A DNA stretch of 37,763 nt from Chloroflexota bacterium (GCA_016199265.1 JACQGX010000389.1:1-37763); one strand, 5' to 3'; counted from the first letter of the stretch, positions 7,412-15,797 are shown. Notes: generated from the sequence alone by a model not told the origin. Numbers and translations: made by a program.

Positions 7412-8005
7412 TCACGCCGCGCCTTGCCACTGCAGCGCTCGGAGGGTGACTTCCATGGCTCGATCTTCACCGGCCTCCTTGTACCTCAACGGGAACCGGC
7501 CGATGGGGCTGCAATACCGCTCAACGAACAACCGAAAGTTCGCTGCCTGTTGTACGATCTCACGGTCGTACAACAGGTGCTCCACATGAGAGTTGCTGAC
7601 GAGCACCACGAACTTCTTTCGCGCCCGAGTGAGTGTGACATTGAATCGACGCAGGTCGAAAATGAACGCTTCTTCGGCGGTGACAAAGTCGGGAGCGCTG
7701 ACGCTATTACTGGCGAACACGACATCTCGCTGCTGTCCCTGGAACCTATCGACCGTGTCCACTTGCGGTTCGGGCCGCCGCGGCAAGACGCCGGACGAGA
7801 CGAGCAGATTAGTGATGGTAGACATCTGCGCACGATGTCGCGTGGTGGTGGCCAGTTGCGCACTCCAAAACCGCCGCAGCGGGTCTTCGTCGCTCGCAGC
7901 GTCGCTAGATGGCAAGTGTCTGCGCAGCAAGGCCGCGAGCGCGGAGATGACCTGTGCCTCGAACGTGTTCGAGAGCGTATTTCGGCGCGCGTCGTAGATT
8001 AAGGG
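7412..8005 (-). pseudogene. SF1 (DNA2/NAM7-type) helicase, C-terminal remnant
   Basis: The minus strand encodes VDTVDRFQGQQRDVVFAS and RFNVTLTRARKKFVVL, helicase motifs V and VI of superfamily 1 UvrD/DNA2-like enzymes. Coding similarity extends upstream to about 8005 (PLIYDARRNTLSN), where the sequence loses helicase character; an in-frame stop lies at 8051-8053. The ORF track can only start it at a TTG (7930). The Walker A half is missing, so it cannot hydrolyse ATP. It is tightly followed by the nuclease gene, suggesting that a helicase-nuclease-motor operon lost its front end. The stretch 8006-8132 shows nothing else. Confidence 0.7.
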
Positions 8006-8132
8006 CGCACGCCGCGCGACGTGGCCAGTGGTAGATGGATGTCTGGCTTGTCATTTGGTCCGGCACGCGCACATGCTACTGCACGCTAGCTCGCGGCGGC
8101 CAACAGCAGTATCATCGTCGGCCGATGCCATA

Positions 8133-9299
8133 TCAGACACGATCCGGCGGCGCCAGGTCTATGCCAATCGCCGAACGTCCGAGTGCCACGGCGCTTCTTA
8201 AGGTGGTGCCAGTACCCATGAAGGGGTCCAACACGACCCCAGGCAGCGTGCCGGCGCCGCACTCGCAGGACGTCCAACCAACAGTCTCTCTCTTAGCGAA
8301 CGTGAACTCGCGAAAGTAGCCACCCAGAGCTGCCTTCGCCTCGGCTGCAAGCGCCTTCACGCGTTCTGAGTTGCGGCCCGTACCGTTCTGGATGTGCAGG
8401 GCCTTGCCGGCATCGGATACGCCCGTGGCCTGGACTGCAGCGATGTGCTCCGCTGTGAGCCCTTTCTCACGAGCGATTTCCATCGCGCGGCGAGCCTGCG
8501 GCCGGTTCGGGTCCAATCGGGCTGTCCGACGAGTCATCCGACGTCGCGGTATCCCGCACTGTGTGCACACTGCGGATGGGCATGCAAGGATGACAGCTCG
8601 CGCCACCAGATCTTCTGGGAATGGAGCCAAATGCGGCTCCATATTGCGGCCCGGCTGTACCTGCCACACGTCGCCTGGATTGGTCCCGTTGCCGTAGTGC
8701 TGTGAGTAGCCGAGAAGATCGTAGTAGTAGTCATTCCGCATGACTAGGTGAAGAACGTACTCGTGTCGATTGGCGAGGCGATCTTTGGCAGGCTCGGGCA
8801 TGCCACCGTCCTTGGCCCAGATGATCCGATTACGCACGATCCAACCATCGTCACGTGCCGCAGCCTCTACACGTCCAGGAATGGCAGCGAGGCTTCGCTT
8901 CCAATACGTGTCACCGATGTTAAGAAAGACGGATCCGGTTGAGCGCAAGACTCGACGCCACTCTCTAAGTGCGTCAACCAGCGCATCGACGTATTCGCCA
9001 GGTGTCGCCTCCTGGCCAATCTGGCTAGCAATCCCGTAGTCGCGCTTTCGCCAATATGGAGGCGATGTCACAACCAGGTCAACTGTGCAAGTGCGCAGTG
9101 GTAGCCTTCTCGCATCTGCGCCAAAGATACGAATATAGGGAGCAACTGTCGGTCTCGGCGCATCTCCCGGTTCCACCATTCTCAACGGAACAGCAGACAC
9201 TGCAATATCTGTGGTCAGCGTGCTCCGGCTGCCGCGACCATTAAGACTACGTTTGGCATCGGCCTCATCGCTCACAATCGTACGAGCCATCGCATCCAT
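8133..9299 (-). CDS. Site-specific DNA methyltransferase (beta class, TSPPYW type)
   Basis: The 388-residue enzyme carries the catalytic motif IV VVTSPPYWRKRDYG early (about residue 78) and the SAM-binding motif I VVLDPFMGTGTTL near the C-terminus (about 355-365). This is the beta-class order found in N4-cytosine and N6-adenine DNA methyltransferases. SPPY favours N4-cytosine, but some adenine enzymes share it. The middle region (NRIIWAKDGGMPEPAKDRLANRHEYV) matches the conserved region between these motifs. A Cys pair (CTQCG, then CECG) could form a zinc-binding insert. The ATG at 9299 and a nearby second ATG are both possible starts. A near-consensus promoter lies upstream at 9414-9442. It may protect host DNA from the adjacent nuclease, or be solitary. 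Confidence 0.85.
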   Translation of the reverse strand: MDAMARTIVSDEADAKRSLNGRGSRSTLTTDIAVSAVPLRMVEPGDAPRPTVAPYIRIFGADARRLPLRTCTVDLVVTSPPYWRKRDYGIASQIGQEATPGEYVDALVDALREWRRVLRSTGSVFLNIGDTYWKRSLAAIPGRVEAAARDDGWIVRNRIIWAKDGGMPEPAKDRLANRHEYVLHLVMRNDYYYDLLGYSQHYGNGTNPGDVWQVQPGRNMEPHLAPFPEDLVARAVILACPSAVCTQCGIPRRRMTRRTARLDPNRPQARRAMEIAREKGLTAEHIAAVQATGVSDAGKALHIQNGTGRNSERVKALAAEAKAALGGYFREFTFAKRETVGWTSCECGAGTLPGVVLDPFMGTGTTLRSAVALGRSAIGIDLAPPDRV

Positions 9300-9413
9300 A
9301 TCATCCCCGCCGTGACCATGATAGCGGCACCAACAGCATGTTCGCCGCTCTTGGTAAACCTTTGTGGCCGGAGCAGAGTTCTCTTCCGGAACCGTGTCGC
9401 AGTCACGACTGTG

Positions 9414-9442
9414 ATTATACGCAAGCGTGTAGGAAATGTAAA
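9414..9442 (-). promoter_or_regulatory. Sigma70-type promoter for the methyltransferase gene
   Basis: The minus strand reads TTTACA, 17 bases, TATAAT: five of six and six of six matches to the consensus boxes at ideal spacing. The methyltransferase start codon lies about 115 bases downstream. The flanking 9300-9464 stretch holds no gene. Confidence 0.6.
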
Positions 9443-9464
9443 GGGTCGCCTCGAGCCGCCCATG

Positions 9465-10007
9465 CTATGGAATGGAAGGGTGATCGGCCTGATTTCTGCG
9501 ATCGCTCGCCGTGCGGCCGCCGGGCACGCCGCGATACCATCGCGGGGCCTCAGGTTCATGTGCCCGACGCCACGCGGCGAGATTGGCCCGAAAGTCGGTA
9601 CCGATCTCGCCACGAGCGACCAGGCGCCCGAACACCTCGTAGGGATCGGTGGCGGCGCCTTCCCTGCGGAGCGTGGCCTCGTCGTTGAGGTACAGAAAGA
9701 TGATCGATCGGGCCGATTCCGAGAAAACCCAAAACAGGCGAAACCGAGGTGGCAGGCCGCGCCCCTTCGCTCGACGGAATCGCGCGAGCTCGCCTTTGAG
9801 CCGGCACTCCGGCGCATCGGGGTTGGCCGGAACGATCTCGATGAGGAGGCGATGGACCGCCGCCGCCAACTTCACCGTCGGGTGCTGTCGAAACTGCTCT
9901 GGAGACAGTTCCCGTTTCAAATGTCGAGCTGCATGCCGCAGTTCAAGGTACCGCTTGCCAAACACCGGATGGTACAGCAGCGTCCAGCCATTGACGACCA
10001 GAGGCAC
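9465..10007 (-). CDS. yhaV: YhaV-type toxin
   Basis: The 180-residue protein reads like toxins of the YhaV family, ribosome-dependent mRNA interferases: NGWTLLYHPVFGKRYLEL at the N-terminus, HPTVKLAAAVHRLLIEIVPANPD, GLPPRFRLFWVFS, FLYLNDEATLR and DPYEVFGRLVARGEIGTDF. It starts at GTG 10007, some 23 bases after the stop of an AbrB-fold antitoxin, the standard PrlF-YhaV order. The C-terminus is extended past AWRRAHE by a basic tail (EAPRWYRG...NQADHPSIP) that the fragment at 3106-3195 lacks. That tail may be read-through into foreign DNA after a rearrangement. The duplicated 97-bp repeat lies within this 3' part. Confidence 0.8.
   Translation of the reverse strand: MPLVVNGWTLLYHPVFGKRYLELRHAARHLKRELSPEQFRQHPTVKLAAAVHRLLIEIVPANPDAPECRLKGELARFRRAKGRGLPPRFRLFWVFSESARSIIFLYLNDEATLRREGAATDPYEVFGRLVARGEIGTDFRANLAAWRRAHEPEAPRWYRGVPGGRTASDRRNQADHPSIP
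9542..9638. repeat. Right copy of ~97-bp direct repeat flanking the defence island
   Basis: This matches 3098-3195 in the same orientation with about five differences. It lies inside the 3' part of the intact YhaV-type toxin gene. Confidence 0.85.
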
Positions 10008-10030
10008 GTTAGGTCTCGACCGGCCCGGTA

Positions 10031-10333
10031 TCAGTCGGTTTCGACACCACGGAAGAGCTCGTCGTCTCCTTCGGTCAGCACGCCAACATCGCCCAACTGT
10101 TCTGGGTGGGCGAGCGCATCCTTGGCGAGGAAGTGGAGGAAGTGGGCGAACTCCGGCTCATCCTCGATTGAAGGCGTTTCTCCGTGCGGCCGCTCTATCA
10201 TGATGCCTGCGTCGGTACGCACGAGATCGACCCGGGCCTCGATCCCCAGCTCATCCAGCCATGACTTCGGTACAACTACTGAGCGCGACCCGCCGGTGCG
10301 GCGTAGAGGCACTGTCTTCCGTTCGTATGCCAT
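10031..10333 (-). CDS. PrlF/AbrB-type antitoxin
   Basis: I take the ATG at 10333 (MAYERKTVPL) because the swapped-hairpin DNA-binding fold begins there. The ORF extends to a GTG at 10384, which would add 17 residues. The 100-residue product has RTGGSRSVVVPKSWLDELGI, the AbrB/SpoVT/MazE beta-hairpin signature, then DLVRTDAGIMIERP. An acidic C-terminal part (SIEDEPEFAHFLHFLAKDAL, EGDDEL) would bind the toxin. The next gene downstream is the YhaV-type toxin. Such antitoxins repress their own promoter, which here would lie in the 30-80 bases shared with the divergent aldo/keto reductase gene. Confidence 0.75.
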   Translation of the reverse strand: MAYERKTVPLRRTGGSRSVVVPKSWLDELGIEARVDLVRTDAGIMIERPHGETPSIEDEPEFAHFLHFLAKDALAHPEQLGDVGVLTEGDDELFRGVETD

Positions 10334-10413
10334 GTACCTGTGTCCGTCGAGAGACTTCACCTCAACCGTACCACATATAGCCACAAGTTGCTACTAACGA
10401 AGGAGGAATTGGC

Positions 10414-11406
10414 GTGGAGTACGTGCGATTCGGGTCGGCGGGCGTCAAGGTGTCGCGGCTGGCCCTGGGCCTGGGATTGCGGGGACAGATGGACGAGCGG
10501 GAAGCGGAACGCCTGATCCTGCGTGCCTACGACGGCGGCATCAATCTCTTCGACTGCGCCAACGTCTACGGGTTGGGCGACGACCGTGCGTACGCCGGGC
10601 GTTCGGAAGAGATTCTCGGCCGCGCCCTCAAGGGCCGGCGCGACGACGTGGTCATCACCTCCAAAGTGGTCAGCGCGGTTGGTCCGGGGCCAAACGACAG
10701 AGGCGGGTCACACTACCACATCATGCGCGAGGTCGACCGGTCGCTCCGCCGGCTGGACACCGACCGGATCGACATCTATCTGCTGCACAGCTTCGACGCC
10801 ACGACACCGTTGGAAGAGCAACTGCGGACATTGGACGACCTGGTGCGTCAGGGCAAGGTGCGTTACACCGGCGTCTGCAACTACCAGGCGTGGCAGGTGT
10901 GCCACGCCCTGTGGATACAGCAGCAACTCAACGCGCCGCCGTTGATCACCATCCAGAACCGCTACAGTCTGCTCGACCGGGAGTTGGAACGCGAGATGTT
11001 CCCGTTGCTGCGCCACTTCGGCATCGGCATGATGGCCTACTCGCCGCTGGCCATCGGCTTGTTAAGTGGCATGTACCGGCCGGGCGAGCCGCCGCCGCCG
11101 GGAAGCCTGTGGGCCAAGTTTCCTCAGGAGGCGTTTGAACGTGCACTCTCCGGTGCGGCCGGAGCCACGGTGAGCGCCGCGCACGAGCTCGCCGCGCGCC
11201 ACGGCGCGACCGTGGCCCAGCTGGCGCTCAAGTGGGTGCTGTCACGGCCGGAGGTCACCGTCGCCATCTCCGGCGCCGACACCGATGCGCAGATGGAGGA
11301 GAACCTCGGCGCGGTCGACCTGCAGCTCCCCGCCGAAGACCTCGAGCTGCTCGACCGCGTTTCTGCCGGGCAGGACGCGGTGGCAGAAAGGATGCAACGC
11401 CGGTAA
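10414..11406 (+). CDS. Aldo/keto reductase
   Basis: A GTG start follows a strong AAGGAGGAATT ribosome site. The 330-residue protein shows the aldo/keto reductase catalytic tetrad at expected places: Asp47 and Tyr52 in NLFDCANVYG, Lys84 in ITSKVV and His125 in YLLHS. The C-terminal NADP-binding part (SPLAIGLLSGMY, LALKWVLSRPEVTVAISGAD) is also present. It resembles the YajO/beta-subunit-like (potassium channel beta) group of reductases acting on sugar aldehydes and related carbonyls. It is cytoplasmic. It stands alone, divergent from the antitoxin gene and convergent with the isomerase gene at 11593. Confidence 0.9.
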   Translation: MEYVRFGSAGVKVSRLALGLGLRGQMDEREAERLILRAYDGGINLFDCANVYGLGDDRAYAGRSEEILGRALKGRRDDVVITSKVVSAVGPGPNDRGGSHYHIMREVDRSLRRLDTDRIDIYLLHSFDATTPLEEQLRTLDDLVRQGKVRYTGVCNYQAWQVCHALWIQQQLNAPPLITIQNRYSLLDRELEREMFPLLRHFGIGMMAYSPLAIGLLSGMYRPGEPPPPGSLWAKFPQEAFERALSGAAGATVSAAHELAARHGATVAQLALKWVLSRPEVTVAISGADTDAQMEENLGAVDLQLPAEDLELLDRVSAGQDAVAERMQRR

Positions 11407-11450
11407 CGGCGGCCGGGTGCGAGCAACCGTTCCGGTGGCCGACCACGGTC

Positions 11451-11513
11451 TGTAGGGGCGTATAGAGATACGCCCGGGGGCGGCGGCCAGGCGTATGGCG
11501 ATATGCCCCTACA
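11451..11513. repeat. Inverted repeat in convergent intergenic region
   Basis: TGTAGGGGCGTAT at 11451-11463 is complementary to ATATGCCCCTACA at 11501-11513 at 12 of 13 positions. Further internal ATACGCCC/GGCGTAT pairs are present. It lies between convergent genes and looks like a dispersed GTAGGGGC-type repeat that may also act as a terminator. The rest of the 11407-11592 gap holds nothing recognisable. Confidence 0.55.
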
Positions 11514-11592
11514 CGTCCTCGCCACATCCGGAAGTATTGTCTGCGCCCACGGCGGCCCGACTGGGTTGTGTGGTTTGTATGTACTGTTGCGG

Positions 11593-12447
11593 CTATCCGC
11601 TGTTGGCGGCGGCGATGGCGGCCGTGAGGCCGCGGTAGCTCATCGCGGCGGCTTCCTTGGGTGGGCGGGGCGCGCGGGGCGTGCCGTCGAGCTCGACCAT
11701 GAACCAGCCGTCGAAGCCGGCGTCCTTCAAGCCGCGGAACATCGTGGCGAAGTCGATCACGCCCGAGCCCACCGGCACGTACCCGGCGTAGCCGGTGGGG
11801 TCCTCGACCGTCCCGTCTGGCAGGCGCTTGACGGGGGAGCCGCCGTAGTCCTTGACGTGGACGTGGGTGACGACGTCGCGGTACCTGCCGACGACCTCCA
11901 CCGCATCGCCGCCGGCCTGGGCGATCTGCCCGGTGTCCGGCCCGAAGCCGCAGGCGCGCGGATCGAGCGCCTCGACCACCATGGCGATCTCTTCCGGCTT
12001 CTCGACCGGCGTACCGGTGTGCGGATGCAGCGAGGTACGCAGGCCCAACTCGTCGCGGATGCGCGCGCCAAGCTCATTGAGCGTCCGCGCTAGACCGGCG
12101 TACTCCTCGGGTGAATACGACTCCTTCTCGCGTCGCTGGCAACTCACGACGATCGTTTCGGCCCCGACCTCTTTGCTCCAACGCGCCCACTTCATCACCT
12201 GCTCGATATCCTCGGCCGCGCGAGCCGGATCGATGTACGTGCGGGCGCAGTACGACGCAGCGTACTTGAGGCCGTGTCGGGCAATCAGGTCCTTGAAGGC
12301 CGGCGCCCCGCCGGGGTACTGCTCGATCACGTGGCCAAACGTCTCGAAGGCGGTGAAGCCAACGGCCGCGACGTCGGCCACCTTCTCTTCCACCGGCTGG
12401 CTCGGCCAGGTGATACCGGTATGTCCGATGCGTTCAGGATCAAGCAT
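11593..12447 (-). CDS. Sugar phosphate isomerase/epimerase-like TIM-barrel protein
   Basis: The ATG at 12447 is chosen because AAGGAGG sits nine bases upstream; the ORF start at 12495 has no site. The 284-residue product has the xylose isomerase-like barrel pattern: HTGITWPSQPVEEKVADVAAVGF, the ETIVVSCQRRE strand, LRTSLHPHTGTPVE with a metal-ligand-type His, CGFGPDTGQIAQAGGD, VTHVHVKDYGG and DGWFMVELDGT. These match inosose dehydratase/IolE- and IolH-like enzymes, which act on sugar or inositol derivatives with a divalent metal. It is the last gene of the leftward operon, 82 bases after the substrate-binding protein gene. Confidence 0.85.
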   Translation of the reverse strand: MLDPERIGHTGITWPSQPVEEKVADVAAVGFTAFETFGHVIEQYPGGAPAFKDLIARHGLKYAASYCARTYIDPARAAEDIEQVMKWARWSKEVGAETIVVSCQRREKESYSPEEYAGLARTLNELGARIRDELGLRTSLHPHTGTPVEKPEEIAMVVEALDPRACGFGPDTGQIAQAGGDAVEVVGRYRDVVTHVHVKDYGGSPVKRLPDGTVEDPTGYAGYVPVGSGVIDFATMFRGLKDAGFDGWFMVELDGTPRAPRPPKEAAAMSYRGLTAAIAAANSG

Positions 12448-12529
12448 ATCTCTACCTCCTTGAAGTAAGACGAATGACGTAACACGAACTGCCAACTCGA
12501 TTCATTTCCCAAGCCGGCTTCTGGCGCTT

Positions 12530-14017
12530 CTACAAATACTGTCGCCACTTGTCGATCCACGCCTTGGCCTGTGCTTCGCCCTGCTGCAGTGCCTCACGCA
12601 CGCTCCGCTTCCCCTGGAGAGCATCGTTGACGATGCCGGCCACGATCGTCTGGATCTCGGAGTTACCCGGTACCGGCGGCAGCCAGTGCGAGTGTGGCAC
12701 TTCGTCGATGAGCACCTTGCGTGTGGGGTCCTTCTGGAGATAAGCCGCGCTGCTGGCGACCGACCGGCGCGACGGGATGCGGTCCAAGTCCTCGGAGAAT
12801 CGCAGAATGTGTTCCGGTTTCATGAGATGTTCGATCAGCGCCCAGGCGGCCTCGCGCTGCTTGCTCTGCGGCGCAATTGCCAGCGCTGTCCCGCCCTGGA
12901 GACCCGAACGCTTACCACCCTTGGGCACCGGCAAGGGGGCAACGTCGTACTTGGTCTCTGGAAAGTCCCGGCGGAGCGTCGCCATGATGGTGTGGGCATC
13001 CATCTGCGTCGCGATGCGGCCGCTGCCAAAGTTCCACCCGACGTTCCGGACGGTAACCGCACCGGCGACCTCTTGCTGCACCTCGGCCAGCGCCTGCCAG
13101 CCGCCGTGCAGATCCACAAAGCGCTTCATGAACTCCAGCGCGCGGATGCCCTGGTCGCCGCCAAACGCGGGCTGGAAGTCGGCCGTGAAGTAGTCGCCGC
13201 CCAACTGACGCAGGTGCATCAGCCAGGTGACAACGCCGCCATTGTGCCAGGTAGGGTGGTAGCCGACCCGATCGACCTTGCCGGGCGTTGCCCCGGTGCG
13301 CATCGCCTTGCGGGCGACGACCTCCAGGTCGTCCCACGTCTTGGGTGCCTCCGCAGGGTTCAGCCCGACCTCCCGCCACAGGCTGTCATTAAGGAAGAGG
13401 ACCCAGACACCGGTGGAGTGGGTGATCCCGTACAGCTTCCCCTTCCAGCTTGCGTCGGCGATGTGAGACCCCCACATATCCTCCCGCTTGAGCGCCTGCG
13501 ACCGCTTCACGTATTCGTCGAGGGCAACCGCGGTACCGTTGACCGCCAACTCAGGGATCGCGTTTCTGGACGCCAGGTAGAGGTCGGCGATTTCGCCGCC
13601 GATGGCGGACGCGTACAACTTTTCGATGTGCTGCGTCACGCCGCCGGGCAAGATGTCCTGAACGTCGAGATCCAGTTGGGGATGCAGCTCACGAAAAGAT
13701 CGGATCTGTGCCGCGCCGATGCCTTCGGTGAAGCGGGAAAACGAACCGGACTGTGACCAGAACGTCAATTTGCCGGTCAGCTTTGCGCTCTTGGCCGCAC
13801 CGGTAGTGGTCACGGCTTCTCCCGAGCCCCCGGCGCCACCGGATCCACCGGCGCACGCAATTACGACGCCGCTCGCCAATCCGGCCGCGCTCGCACCAAA
13901 CAGCCCCCGTCGGGTTCGGTACGCCGCCACTATCGCGCCGGCACGCGCGTTGACACGGGCCGAATCCACTCGGCTGTCACTTGTGCCGCCGGCCGCGTTA
14001 TCTCGCGTGATCACCAT
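12530..14017 (-). CDS. ABC sugar-type substrate-binding lipoprotein (Tat leader)
   Basis: The ATG at 14017 follows GAAGGAGGAT. The 495-residue protein has a long N-terminal arm, a twin-arginine leader (RTRRGLFGASAAGLASG) and a lipobox ending at Cys55 (GVVIAC), so it should be exported folded and lipid-anchored. The mature part fits family 1 extracellular solute-binding proteins: KLTFWSQSG, ADLYLASRNAIPELA, LYGITHSTGVWVLFLN, NPAEAPKTWDDLEVVARK, GGTALAIAPQSKQREAAWALIEHL. It would deliver a sugar-like ligand to a membrane permease, but no permease or ATPase gene is nearby. The gene lies between the cyclase-family and isomerase genes and is probably co-transcribed with both. Confidence 0.9.
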   Translation of the reverse strand: MVITRDNAAGGTSDSRVDSARVNARAGAIVAAYRTRRGLFGASAAGLASGVVIACAGGSGGAGGSGEAVTTTGAAKSAKLTGKLTFWSQSGSFSRFTEGIGAAQIRSFRELHPQLDLDVQDILPGGVTQHIEKLYASAIGGEIADLYLASRNAIPELAVNGTAVALDEYVKRSQALKREDMWGSHIADASWKGKLYGITHSTGVWVLFLNDSLWREVGLNPAEAPKTWDDLEVVARKAMRTGATPGKVDRVGYHPTWHNGGVVTWLMHLRQLGGDYFTADFQPAFGGDQGIRALEFMKRFVDLHGGWQALAEVQQEVAGAVTVRNVGWNFGSGRIATQMDAHTIMATLRRDFPETKYDVAPLPVPKGGKRSGLQGGTALAIAPQSKQREAAWALIEHLMKPEHILRFSEDLDRIPSRRSVASSAAYLQKDPTRKVLIDEVPHSHWLPPVPGNSEIQTIVAGIVNDALQGKRSVREALQQGEAQAKAWIDKWRQYL

Positions 14018-14034
14018 GCCGGTATCCTCCTTCG

Positions 14035-14814
14035 TCATTCGTCATGAACGATCGCCACCGCCCGCACCGGCGCCGCCGAGGCGCCGCGCCACTTGATGGG
14101 GAGCACACTGACGGTGAACGAATGGTATGGCGGCGGGATCAGGTGCAGATTGCACAGGTTTTCCAGGTGATAGTACTCGCGCTCGAGCATCACCCGGTGC
14201 GCCTCCCAGAACTTGTTGCGCTCGAACATCGCCGGCACAGGTGGGTCGAAGCCCACCGCATCGATGCCCATCATCTTGATGCCGCGATCGAGGAGCCAGT
14301 GCACCGCTTCCTTGGTCATGCCTGGGTGGTCGGTCAGGTACCGCTTTTCGTCGCGGTACTTCGCCGCGTCGGTGCGCAGCAGCACGATGTCGAGCGGCTT
14401 GAGCCGGTATTCGATCTTGTGCAGTGCCGCTTCGAGGTCGTCCGACCAGATCTCGTCGCCCGGCTGTTTGGCGGTCAAATCGAGCACGACGCCGTCGCCA
14501 TAGCAGTACTCGAGCGGAATACCCTCGGCCCGCGGCGCCTCGGGGTTGACGTGGCCCCACGAATCGAGGTGTGTGCCGACGTGATCGCCGGTGACGATCA
14601 TACAGTGGTTGGGCAGGTGGGTGATGCCCAGCACATCGGTGCCCATGCTGCGCGCCATCTGCTGGTGATCCTCCATCTCCACGATCACCGGCTTGGCGAC
14701 GCTGGGGTAGACGACCATCCCCTGGTACACCTCGAATGAGAGGTCGACGATGCGCGGCCGCTTCCGCTGTGCCGTTGGTTGTGCTTGAGTAGGAACCGGG
14801 CCGAGACGAGACAT
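14035..14814 (-). CDS. Cyclase-family (kynurenine formamidase-like) metal hydrolase
   Basis: The 259-residue protein contains HVGTHLDSWGH at residues 78-88, the HxGTHxDxxxH metal-binding signature of the cyclase/formamidase family. The family-typical RIVDLSFEVYQGMVVYP start, DGVVLDLTAK and DIVLLRTDAAKY strands, and a late GIDAVGFDPP are also present. Relatives hydrolyse N-formylkynurenine, isatin or cyclic amides/lactones using Mn or Zn. In a sugar operon a lactone- or ester-opening role is plausible (inference). It starts two bases after the MDR dehydrogenase stop and ends 17 bases before the binding-protein start, so it is a clear operon member. Confidence 0.85.
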   Translation of the reverse strand: MSRLGPVPTQAQPTAQRKRPRIVDLSFEVYQGMVVYPSVAKPVIVEMEDHQQMARSMGTDVLGITHLPNHCMIVTGDHVGTHLDSWGHVNPEAPRAEGIPLEYCYGDGVVLDLTAKQPGDEIWSDDLEAALHKIEYRLKPLDIVLLRTDAAKYRDEKRYLTDHPGMTKEAVHWLLDRGIKMMGIDAVGFDPPVPAMFERNKFWEAHRVMLEREYYHLENLCNLHLIPPPYHSFTVSVLPIKWRGASAAPVRAVAIVHDE

Positions 14815-14816
14815 CG

Positions 14817-15797
14817 CTAGTTCCCCATATCGAATGTGACTTTGATTGCTTCCCGGCGGCGCAGGAGGTCGATTCCCTTGTCGAACTCCTCGATAGGAAT
14901 CTCGTGGGTGAGGAGCGGCTTCACATTGACCTGGCCGCTGACGAGCAGGTGCCGGGCGTACTTCCCGGGCCGGCCGGCGGGCGTACGCGTGTACTCGATC
15001 GTCGTGCCGCGGCGCCGGGCCGCCTGCGGCACGCGGAAGTCGGCCTCCGGCACGCTGAAGATGATCAATCGTCCGGCCGTGTGCTCGAGGTCACCCTCGA
15101 TCGCCGCCGGCACGCCGGAACAGTCGACGCTGAGCGTGAACTCGTCCTCGCGGAGATCGGCCCAGTCCTTCGATCCCGGCCGGACAGCGCGGTCGGCGCC
15201 GAGCGACACCGCCAGCTCGCACCGATCCGGTTGGACGTCGATCGCGGTCAACGATTCGGGCCCGAGCGTCTTGAGCGCCTGGAGCATCATCAGGCCGGCG
15301 GGGCCCATCCCGGAGACGGCGACGCGCTGCCCGGTAAGATCGCCCGCCCTCACCACACCCTGGCCGACGCAGCTCAGCATCTCCAGCATCGCCATTTCGC
15401 GCCAAGAGAGCCCCTCCGGAAACGGCAAGACCGAGCGCTCGTGCGTTGCGTAGAACTGGACGTAACCGCCGTAGGCCCGCCCGGAGGGGCGGAATGACCT
15501 CGTACCCGGCGGAGAACCCCAGTACGCGACACGGTCGCCGACCTGCACCGTCGTGACTTGGTCGCCGCGCTCAACGACGACGCCGGAGAGCTCGTGGCCG
15601 GGGCTGCCCACCGGGTAGGGATAGATCGGGTGCCCGGCCCGGCCGAAGAGGTCGATGCCGTCCCAGACGGTGAGGTCCCAGTGGGTGCAACTGTTGATCG
15701 CCTTGATCTCGACGATCACTTCGTCCGCGTAGGGTTCCGGCCGGGGCACGTCCACGATCTCGAAGCGGCCCGGCCGGGGGATCTGTAAGGCCTTCAT
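14817..15797 (-). CDS. Zinc-type alcohol/sugar dehydrogenase-like MDR protein
   Basis: The ATG follows AGGAGGAAAGAGACG. The 326-residue protein has the MDR layout: an N-terminal GroES-like domain with VGSPGHELSGVVVERGDQV (GHE motif), then a Rossmann domain (RVAVSGMGPAGLMMLQALKTLG) with a discriminating Asp in TAIDVQPDR that suggests NAD. The catalytic-zinc region reads NSCTHWDLTVWDG. The four-cysteine structural zinc loop is absent; that stretch reads SFRPSGRAYGGY. It is the first gene of the leftward operon, so the pathway probably begins with oxidation of a polyol or sugar. Its promoter (15843-15871) carries a putative GntR operator on the -10 box. Confidence 0.85.
   Translation of the reverse strand: MKALQIPRPGRFEIVDVPRPEPYADEVIVEIKAINSCTHWDLTVWDGIDLFGRAGHPIYPYPVGSPGHELSGVVVERGDQVTTVQVGDRVAYWGSPPGTRSFRPSGRAYGGYVQFYATHERSVLPFPEGLSWREMAMLEMLSCVGQGVVRAGDLTGQRVAVSGMGPAGLMMLQALKTLGPESLTAIDVQPDRCELAVSLGADRAVRPGSKDWADLREDEFTLSVDCSGVPAAIEGDLEHTAGRLIIFSVPEADFRVPQAARRRGTTIEYTRTPAGRPGKYARHLLVSGQVNVKPLLTHEIPIEEFDKGIDLLRRREAIKVTFDMGN

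Noticed and set aside
12686-13756. 356-residue plus-strand ORF
   Set aside because: Antisense of the first binding-protein gene; no recognisable domain.
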